A DNA stretch of 38,176 nucleotides. Origin: Bacteroidia bacterium. GTDB taxonomy: Bacteria > Bacteroidota > Bacteroidia > JAIBAJ01. This document shows positions 32,381-38,176 of the stretch, in pieces; the stretch's first letter is position 1; each line of letters opens with the position of its first letter. The stretch is from assembly GCA_019695265.1 (NCBI GenBank), contig JAIBAJ010000021.1, positions 1-38,176 of the forward strand, written 5' to 3'. Under the pieces are notes generated by a model. That model saw only the letters and a program-made list of their open reading frames with translations, had not been told where the DNA came from and searched no databases. The position numbers and the translations under genes were made by a program.

Positions 32381-33778
32381 CTATTTTACCGATGCCTCTG
32401 ATTTAGCATTTTTCAAAAGTTCTACTTCTGCTTTTAACAGCTCAAGTGTTTTTCCCAAATCTGATTGTGTTTTTAGTTGGGATTGGAGACTCTCTATTTG
32501 TTTTTGTTGTTCTTTAACGGCGTTTACCAAGATATAAACCAAAGCAGAGCTGTCATACATCAATAGATCCTCTGGTTTGGTATCTGATTCATTTAGTTTT
32601 TTAGTAACGGTTTCTACCATGTAAGGGGCAACAGGTTTAATTTCTTGTGCTATTACACCAATATAATCTTTTCCATTGGCTTGATATCCGCCAAGACCAT
32701 TGTACTTAAAGCTTACAGGATTAATTTGCAAAAGGGTAGATAATCCATCTGAAAAAGGTTTAATATCCTTTTTTAAACGTCTGTCTGAAAAGGTTTGCCA
32801 GCTACCACCTCCAAGTTTGGAAGCATCTCCATTTACAGAAAACAATTGGTCAGGGGCTTGAGTTCCAATACCAACACGGGCGTCAGAGTTGCAGGTAAAT
32901 ATTGGAACGAAAGCATTAAGTCCTAAATCTGTAGCACCAACAACAAATCGGTCACCGGTAGTGGCAGGAGAAACTCCGTAATTGTCTCCGAAATTAATTC
33001 TCAATTCACTTTGATCATCTGCTGCATTATACCTGGCCATCCACATGAGGTCGGAATTGTTGCTACCAAAAGTGGGTCCTGTTCCGCCTCCATCAAAAAT
33101 GAGTGAACGTCCTAATTGAGGGAATGTGCTTGGTCCGGGAGGTATGCTTTCGCCCACAACAAGATCGCCGAAAGAAACATGAAGTTTAGCAATTGGAGTG
33201 GTTGTAGATACTCCGACATTAGTTCCATCATCAAAAAGAATGGAATTACACATATCGGTTGGGCTAGTGAATTTGGTGACAAAATTGGTTGTAGCCGTTC
33301 CACAAATGGTTCCGGGGCCGGTTGGACCGGTTGCTCCGGTTGCGCCAACAGCTCCGGTAGGCCCTTGAGCACCTGCAGCACCAGTAGCACCAACCGCTCC
33401 TGCAGCTCCGGTTGCACCATTTGCACCGGCTACTCCGGGAGAACCTGCGGCTCCTGTTGGGCCTGTAGGTCCAGTAGCACCAACAGCTCCATTAATATCG
33501 CCACAAATACTTACCCAAATTGGAGAAGCACCGGTGCCACGATTATAAAAGAAACAACTGGAATCGGTGTCAAAAACCAACAAGCTATGGTATGGATTGG
33601 ATAAACCTAAACGTTGCAATGCATTTAATCGAGGAACTAACATTCCTTTTGTGCTTGATGAAACATCTAGCACAGCAGAGGGGTCAGGTGTTGTTGTGCC
33701 AATACCTACGTTGTTTTGGGCAAAGGATCCAATTGAAAAAACAAGGATTGAAAAAATGGATAAACCTACTTTTCTCAT
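32381..33778 (-). CDS. Secreted collagen-like tail-fiber protein with S74 chaperone domain
   Basis: The start [21 protein letters not shown] gives a clean Sec signal; the frame extends 12 codons further without one. The mature protein begins [18 protein letters not shown], a common head of Bacteroidota surface fibres. About 60 residues of Gly-X-Y repeats follow (33311-33490), then a receptor-like region with short VGIGT motifs. The C-terminal peptidase S74 chaperone has the self-cleavage site before [12 protein letters not shown], and [12 protein letters not shown] terminal coiled coil ([15 protein letters not shown]) supports trimer formation. The domain order matches phage endosialidase-type fibres, but no phage genes are near. 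The repeats are of the GATGPTGP type. Confidence 0.9.
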   Translation of the reverse strand: MRKVGLSIFSILVFSIGSFAQNNVGIGTTTPDPSAVLDVSSSTKGMLVPRLNALQRLGLSNPYHSLLVFDTDSSCFFYNRGTGASPIWVSICGDINGAVGATGPTGPTGAAGSPGVAGANGATGAAGAVGATGAAGAQGPTGAVGATGATGPTGPGTICGTATTNFVTKFTSPTDMCNSILFDDGTNVGVSTTTPIAKLHVSFGDLVVGESIPPGPSTFPQLGRSLIFDGGGTGPTFGSNNSDLMWMARYNAADDQSELRINFGDNYGVSPATTGDRFVVGATDLGLNAFVPIFTCNSDARVGIGTQAPDQLFSVNGDASKLGGGSWQTFSDRRLKKDIKPFSDGLSTLLQINPVSFKYNGLGGYQANGKDYIGVIAQEIKPVAPYMVETVTKKLNESDTKPEDLLMYDSSALVYILVNAVKEQQKQIESLQSQLKTQSDLGKTLELLKAEVELLKNAKSEASVK

Positions 33779-33989
33779 TATATTGAAATTTTTGGCTAAG
33801 TAAATGTTTTTCATGAATAATTGAATAAAAAAATCAAATCTATTCGTGAATCAACTAATTATCTTAATTCTTTGAAGAATGGAAGTGTTATTTTTATTAA
33901 TAGCAGGTTCGTTTTCAGCCTCTTAAGTTTTTTTATGAATAAAATTGATGAAAATTGTTCATTTGTCGCATTTGCAAACGTTTTCATGT

Positions 33990-33997
33990 TACCTTTG
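33990..33997 (+). promoter_or_regulatory. -7 element of the initiator tRNA promoter
   Basis: TACCTTTG, followed by C, matches TAnnTTTG exactly and ends 13 bp before the tRNA. TTTG tetramers occur 15 and 24 bp upstream (33971-33974 and 33962-33965); neither sits at the exact usual spacing, so the -33 element is open. Confidence 0.6.
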
Positions 33998-34010
33998 CAG
34001 TCCAAATTAT

Positions 34011-34083
34011 TGCGGGGTGGAGCAGTTGGTAGCTCGTCGGGCTCATAACCCGAAGGCCGTAGGTTCGAGTCCTGCCCCCGCTA
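34011..34083 (+). tRNA. Initiator tRNA-fMet (CAT)
   Basis: A 73-nt cloverleaf. Acceptor strands TGCGGGG and CCCCGCT pair at six positions with a T-T mismatch at 1-72. The D stem is GAGC/GCTC. The anticodon stem TCGGG/CCCGA has three consecutive G-C pairs around CTCATAA, with anticodon CAT. The T arm is GTAGG-TTCGAGT-CCTGC and the discriminator is A. The unpaired 1-72 position, A11-T24 pair and three G-C pairs are the marks of a bacterial initiator rather than an elongator. CCA is not encoded (the genome continues CTAG) and must be added by tRNA nucleotidyltransferase. era follows 66 bp downstream. Confidence 0.95.
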
Positions 34084-34149
34084 CTAGAAGCGCAAATCGA
34101 AATGTTTTGCGCTTTTTTATTTTTACAACATTCATAACACCTTCATAGA

Positions 34150-35022
34150 ATGCACAAATCAGGTTATGTAAATATAGTTGGCAAACCCAATGCCGGTAAA
34201 TCCACCTTGATGAATGCCTTGCTTGGCGAGAAATTATCCGTGATTAATGCAAAAGTTCAAACTACCCGTCATCGGATTCTTGGTATTTTGAACGACGAAA
34301 ATTATCAAATCATTTTTTCAGATACCCCAGGAACAGTAGATCCCAAGTACAAATTGCACGAACGTATGATGGATTACGTCAATCAATCATTTAAGGACGC
34401 TGATGTATTATTGCTTTTACACGATGCTGAAGACCCCAGACCCGATTTGAATTTAGTAGAAAAGTTGGCCAAAGTTTCTGAACCGGTTTTGGTGGTCCTG
34501 AATAAGGTTGATATTTCTAAACAAGAAAATATTCCTCTGATAAAACAAAGATGGGAAGAACTTTTGCCTGGTAAAGAAATGATTTTTATTTCTGCTTTGC
34601 ATGAGTATAATATCGATTTGCTCTTATCAAAAATTCTGCAACTCCTGCCTGAATCGCCGGCTTATTACCCCAAAGACCAATTGACAGACAAAACAGAGCG
34701 TTTTTTTGTGTCTGAAATTATTCGAGGAAAAATGTTGAGTTTGTACGCCAAGGAAATTCCGTATTCAGCAGAAATTCAAATAAACTATTTCAAGGACGAA
34801 CCGGAAATTGTTAAGATATCTGCTACAATTTTTACTGAACGGGAGAGTCAGAAGGCCATTATTTTGGGTCACAAAGGTTCGAAAATCAAGCAATTAGGTA
34901 TAGAATCAAGAAAGGATATTGAAGAATTTGTTCAAAAAAAGGTTTTTTTGGAATTAATCGTTAAAGTTGATAAGGATTGGCGTAACAATGAATCCTTCCT
35001 GGATCGAAGTGGATATGTTTAG
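34150..35022 (+). CDS. era: GTPase Era
   Basis: Era binds the 3' end of 16S rRNA and assists small-subunit maturation. The 290-residue protein has the G1 loop GKPNAGKST (residues 11-19), G2 region TTRHRILG, G3 DTPG (DTPGTVDPKYKLHE), G4 NKVD, and G5-like ISALHEYN. The C-terminal KH domain holds the GHKGSKIKQLG RNA-binding loop (G-x-K-G-x-x-I-K). All elements are intact. The tRNA just upstream may share its transcript, since no terminator-like hairpin separates them. Confidence 0.96.
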   Translation: MHKSGYVNIVGKPNAGKSTLMNALLGEKLSVINAKVQTTRHRILGILNDENYQIIFSDTPGTVDPKYKLHERMMDYVNQSFKDADVLLLLHDAEDPRPDLNLVEKLAKVSEPVLVVLNKVDISKQENIPLIKQRWEELLPGKEMIFISALHEYNIDLLLSKILQLLPESPAYYPKDQLTDKTERFFVSEIIRGKMLSLYAKEIPYSAEIQINYFKDEPEIVKISATIFTERESQKAIILGHKGSKIKQLGIESRKDIEEFVQKKVFLELIVKVDKDWRNNESFLDRSGYV

Positions 35023-35164
35023 GTCATATACCCTTCTAAACCTAAAGTTAATTTTTTGTTTGCAGTTTTGATTTTCTTTTTTGGCATGTCTTGATTAGGC
35101 AAATACCAGACTTGGAATAATTTTTGAAACATTTTTTGTAGAAATATATAAAAAGGGAATTCCA

Positions 35165-35974
35165 ATGAAAAACCAAATCCTACTTACTACGATTCTTCTA
35201 TTTAATTTATTTACTTACTCAAACTCTTTTTCCCAAGAAAAGGTCAAAGAACGTTGGCCTAACGGAAAAATAAAATCTACCGGCACCATGCAAGGTGGTA
35301 AAGAAGAAGGCTTATGGACTTATTACTATGAAAATGGTCAAAAGGAGAAGGAAGGTAATTATTCGGAAGGTAAACGCAATGGCAGATGGATGGAATGGTA
35401 TGAGAATGGGAAATTATGGACGGAGCAGAGTTATAAGATGGATATGCCTGATGGATATGCCGCTGAGTATGATATGAATGGTCAAAAAGTGGAAGAAGGC
35501 AATTTTTTGGATGGAAAACCTTTTGGTCATTTCTCTTCCTGGTACAATACGGGTCATATGAAGAGTAGTGGTGATAAGAAAGGCGATTTGATGGATGGGC
35601 ATTGGGTTTATTATCATGAAAATGGCAATAAAATGGCAGAAGGAGATTATAAGGAAGGCAAAAAATCAGGGTTGTGGATTGAGTACTATGAAAATGGAAA
35701 ACTAAAATCCCAGGGCTATTATATCAATGATGTTCCTAATGGGAAATGGACCTATTGGTTCGATAATGGAAGAGAATTTGAAAAAGGTGAACTTCGTAAC
35801 GGTTTTAAATACGGCAAATGGATTGAATGGTTTGATAATGGGCAAACCAAGTCAATCGGTAATTATTTAGGTAATGTGAAGGATGGAACTTGGCAATATT
35901 GGGATGATAAAGGAAATCTGAAAAAGCAAGAAACTTGGATGGATAGGCAACTTATTGACAATAAAGATTTTTGA
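35165..35974 (+). CDS. Exported MORN-repeat (YwqK-like) protein
   Basis: After a Sec signal peptide (MKNQILLTTILLFNLFTYSNSFSQ), nearly the whole 269-residue protein consists of about ten MORN_2-type repeats of roughly 22-24 residues. The pattern is W-x-x-W-Y-E/D-N-G-x-x-x-x-x-G-x-Y-x-x-G, for example GLWTYYYENGQKEKEGNY and GKWIEWFDNGQTKSIGNY. These proteins form long beta-sheet rods. Database names often call them antitoxins of a YwqK system, but the exported location and lack of a toxin partner argue against that here. The role is unknown; surface or periplasmic structure is likely. Confidence 0.88.
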   Translation: MKNQILLTTILLFNLFTYSNSFSQEKVKERWPNGKIKSTGTMQGGKEEGLWTYYYENGQKEKEGNYSEGKRNGRWMEWYENGKLWTEQSYKMDMPDGYAAEYDMNGQKVEEGNFLDGKPFGHFSSWYNTGHMKSSGDKKGDLMDGHWVYYHENGNKMAEGDYKEGKKSGLWIEYYENGKLKSQGYYINDVPNGKWTYWFDNGREFEKGELRNGFKYGKWIEWFDNGQTKSIGNYLGNVKDGTWQYWDDKGNLKKQETWMDRQLIDNKDF

Positions 35975-36027
35975 TTGTTCATTACGTGTTAAAAAACTCG
36001 TTATTTTCACACCCGAATCCAAAGCAA

Positions 36028-38176
36028 ATGACCTTGAAAAAAGTCTTACAACGCACGATTTTTCTTTTCTCCCTTCTACTAAGCCTGAATAGCTTAGCAT
36101 CTCACATCGTTGGAGGTGAAATTAATTATACTTACCTGGGTAGTAATCAATATCAAATTGATATTACAATGTTTAGGGATTGTAACAGTACTACCGATTT
36201 CGATGACCCTGCAGCCATAGGAATCTTTGATTTGAATGGTAATTTAGTAAATACCATCGATATCAACCTTGGTGCTGTTAATACAGTAAATGCCTCTATT
36301 AATAATCCTTGTATAACTCCACCATCCAGCGTTTGTACCGAAGTTACAACCTATAGCACTGTGGTAACTTTGCCACCTAATGGAACAGGTTATCAAGTCG
36401 TTTATCAACGTTGTTGCAGGAATTCAGTTGTTACCAATATTTTTGATCCTGGAAATACAGGTGCTACCTATGTTGCCTATATTCCCGGCGTTGCACCTTT
36501 AAATGCGAACGATAATCCGGTTTTTACCAGTTATCCTCCATTATTTATTTGTGCAGGTACTCCATTTACGTTTAACCATTCGGCTACCGATGCCGATGGG
36601 GATTCCTTGGTTTATTCATTAACCACACCTTATGAAGGAGCAACCGCCGGTAACCCTCAACCTGCTACTCCTTCCTCCCCTCCATACACGAATATCACTT
36701 GGCAAAATCCATATTCGCAAAACGATATGTTTGGTGGTGTCCCTCTTGCAATTGATGCTCAAACGGGTGTTTTAACCTGTACTCCGAATACCATCGGTAC
36801 TTTCGTTTATGCGGTGCAAGTGGCGGAATATAGAAACGGTGTTTTATTGGGTTACACCAGAAGGGAATACCAATTAACGGTTACCAATTGTAATAATCCA
36901 ACGGTGGCTGGGTTCGGTTTAGCAAATGCTTCCGGTGGAGTTGGATATTCTACTTGCTCTTCTACAGTGGTTTTTAACAATACCAGCTCCAATGCAACTT
37001 CTTATTCTTGGAATTTTGGAGACCCAACCACCACGGCTGATGTGTCAACTCAAACTAACCCCTCTTATACTTACCCTACTCCCGGTACTTATAATGTTAC
37101 CTTGATTGCCACATCTGTAAACTGTAGTGATACACTTAATATTCCTGTAACAATTACCGGAAATATTAACGTATTGGCAGGACAAAATCAAACCGCTTGC
37201 CCTGGAAATTCAGTAAATCTTTCTGCATCAGGTGCAACTTCGTATTCCTGGTCACCTTCAACAGGTTTATCTAATTCAACTATTGCAAATCCGGTTGCTA
37301 CTCCTAGTGTTACCACAACTTATGTAGTTACTGGTACAGACGGAAGCGGATGTACCGGAACTGATACCGTGGTCGTAACAATTGGAACAATTACTGTATC
37401 AGCCGGACTTGATCAAACAGTTTGTAACGGTAGCTGTGTTACCCTAAATGCTTCCGGTGCTACAACCTATTCCTGGAGTCCCGCAGCAGGACTTACCGGA
37501 GCTAATACCGCAACTCCGAATGCCTGTCCTGTTGTAACTACCACTTATGTTGTAACCGGAAGTTCAAATGGTTGCACTGATACTGATACTGTTACGGTTT
37601 TTGTTACAACTCCTCCCAATGTGACTGCCGGAAACGACACAACTATTTGTCCGGGTGGAACAGCTCAATTGTTTGCGACAGGAGGGCTAGCCTATTCCTG
37701 GAGTCCAACAAATGGGCTTTCTAATCCTAGTAGCTCTAATCCAACAGCTAATCCAACTACCACAACAACTTATACAGTAACTGTAACTGCCCCCTCCGGT
37801 AATTTGGTCGTTAACGGAGATTTTTCTGCAGGTAATAGTGGCTTTACTAGTGGTTATGTCAATAATAATAACCTTCAACCTGAAGGAAGATACGATATTA
37901 CAAACGACGCAAGCAATAACCATCCTAATTTTGTTGGGGTAGATCATACCACAGGTTCGGGTCAGTTCATGGCCGTTAATGGTTCCGGGACTCCTAATAC
38001 AGATGTTTGGTGTCAAACGGTTAATGTTACGCCCAATACAACCTATGCATTTAGCACTTGGGTTTCTACTTTAGCCCCTGGAAATCCTGCTGCCCTCCAA
38101 TTTGGTATCAATGGTACTCAATTAGGTTCTGTGTTTAATGCTCCTTCTACAACCGGAACATGGAGCCAATTTTTTC
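36028..38176 (+). CDS. Large secreted PKD/Ig-like repeat protein, 3' end cut
   Basis: The window contains 716 codons of a longer gene. The signal peptide (MTLKKVLQRTIFLFSLLLSLNSLA) is followed by SHIVGGEINYTYLGSNQYQI, a start shared by many giant Bacteroidota adhesins. A Cys-containing N-terminal domain reaches about residue 290. A PKD domain follows at about 310-375 (YSWNFGDPTTT, with YTYPTPGTYNVTLIA). Three tandem Ig-like repeats of about 75 residues come next, each with AG..T.CPG and SYSWSP..GLS (from about 37159). A jelly-roll-like segment begins NLVVNGDFSAGNSGF at about 37801. The domain style fits type IX secretion substrates, but the C-terminal sorting signal is outside the window. Confidence 0.9.
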   Translation, partial: MTLKKVLQRTIFLFSLLLSLNSLASHIVGGEINYTYLGSNQYQIDITMFRDCNSTTDFDDPAAIGIFDLNGNLVNTIDINLGAVNTVNASINNPCITPPSSVCTEVTTYSTVVTLPPNGTGYQVVYQRCCRNSVVTNIFDPGNTGATYVAYIPGVAPLNANDNPVFTSYPPLFICAGTPFTFNHSATDADGDSLVYSLTTPYEGATAGNPQPATPSSPPYTNITWQNPYSQNDMFGGVPLAIDAQTGVLTCTPNTIGTFVYAVQVAEYRNGVLLGYTRREYQLTVTNCNNPTVAGFGLANASGGVGYSTCSSTVVFNNTSSNATSYSWNFGDPTTTADVSTQTNPSYTYPTPGTYNVTLIATSVNCSDTLNIPVTITGNINVLAGQNQTACPGNSVNLSASGATSYSWSPSTGLSNSTIANPVATPSVTTTYVVTGTDGSGCTGTDTVVVTIGTITVSAGLDQTVCNGSCVTLNASGATTYSWSPAAGLTGANTATPNACPVVTTTYVVTGSSNGCTDTDTVTVFVTTPPNVTAGNDTTICPGGTAQLFATGGLAYSWSPTNGLSNPSSSNPTANPTTTTTYTVTVTAPSGNLVVNGDFSAGNSGFTSGYVNNNNLQPEGRYDITNDASNNHPNFVGVDHTTGSGQFMAVNGSGTPNTDVWCQTVNVTPNTTYAFSTWVSTLAPGNPAALQFGINGTQLGSVFNAPSTTGTWSQFF

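Noticed and set aside
33311-33490. Dense short tandem repeats resembling a CRISPR or minisatellite
   Set aside because: They are in-frame Gly-X-Y codons of the collagen-like region of the S74 protein, with no constant repeat and unique-spacer alternation.
32381-33778. Prophage remnant, because of the tail-fiber/S74 domain
   Set aside because: The protein has a Sec signal and a Bacteroidota surface-fibre N-terminus, and there are no other phage genes around it.
35165-35974. Toxin-antitoxin locus, suggested by YwqK antitoxin-type names for MORN proteins
   Set aside because: The protein has an export signal and no toxin-like neighbour.

Overview
This is a contiguous, gene-dense piece of a bacterial chromosome from a Bacteroidota (Bacteroidetes) lineage, probably a free-living Bacteroidia member; I cannot name a genus. 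The evidence is a type III glutamine synthetase, a TonB with the FEKRN..YGAY N-terminus, S74-chaperoned and PKD/Ig-like secreted surface proteins, weak or absent Shine-Dalgarno sequences, several -7 promoter elements of the form TAnnTTTG, and AT-rich DNA broken by GC-rich intergenic repeats. There is no phage, insertion sequence, transposase or CRISPR array.

Layout. At 1-3065 (minus) lies a probable operon of mpl, an SLC13 anion permease and the start of a Tat-exported metallophosphoesterase. A divergent flavin-dependent halogenase-like enzyme sits at 3254-4498. At 4535-9358 (minus) are efp, then an ABC ATPase, an HMG-CoA-lyase-like enzyme, an isoaspartyl peptidase/asparaginase and a DUF885 lipoprotein peptidase, followed by an EamA transporter gene at 9556-10476. 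At 10999-13512 (minus) is rsfS-ftsH. At 13608-23926 (plus) are birA, a TonB-like gene, a small membrane protein, a 2-oxoacid dehydrogenase E2, an Uup-type ABC-F, a PlpD-like patatin/beta-barrel protein, an NADP oxidoreductase-like protein, a Lys/Pro/Ala-rich exported protein, gatC and a methyltransferase. At 24508-28931 (minus) are a paraoxonase-like lipoprotein, lpxB and glutamine synthetase III. At 29137-30786 (plus) are a universal stress protein and exonuclease III. At 31235-33778 (minus) are an OmpA-family lipoprotein and a collagen-like S74 protein. At 34011-38176 (plus) are an initiator tRNA, era, a MORN-repeat protein and a truncated PKD/Ig-like giant.

Most genes are housekeeping: cell-wall recycling, lipid A, translation quality control, membrane proteolysis, nitrogen assimilation, DNA repair and biotin/lipoate metabolism. 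The least explained signal is a family of about 143-157 bp GC-rich repeats in all three gene-free stretches longer than 300 bp (10477-11034, 23927-24507, 30787-31234). Two related subtypes, A and B, share a core in which a hairpin keeps its pairing and position while its arm sequence changes completely. Four of the five copies lie just downstream of a gene and in its sense orientation. Two loci carry the same tail-to-tail A/B pair around unrelated spacers of about 105 bp. I do not recognise the family; it behaves like a structured 3'-UTR element or a REP-like non-autonomous repeat.

Other points of interest are a terminator that swallows the start codon of the ABC ATPase gene, an initiator tRNA with a T1-T72 mismatch and no encoded CCA, an EF-P with Asn at the usual modification site, a halogenase-like enzyme with all three family hallmarks, and a run of consecutive hairpins next to the glutamine synthetase gene.
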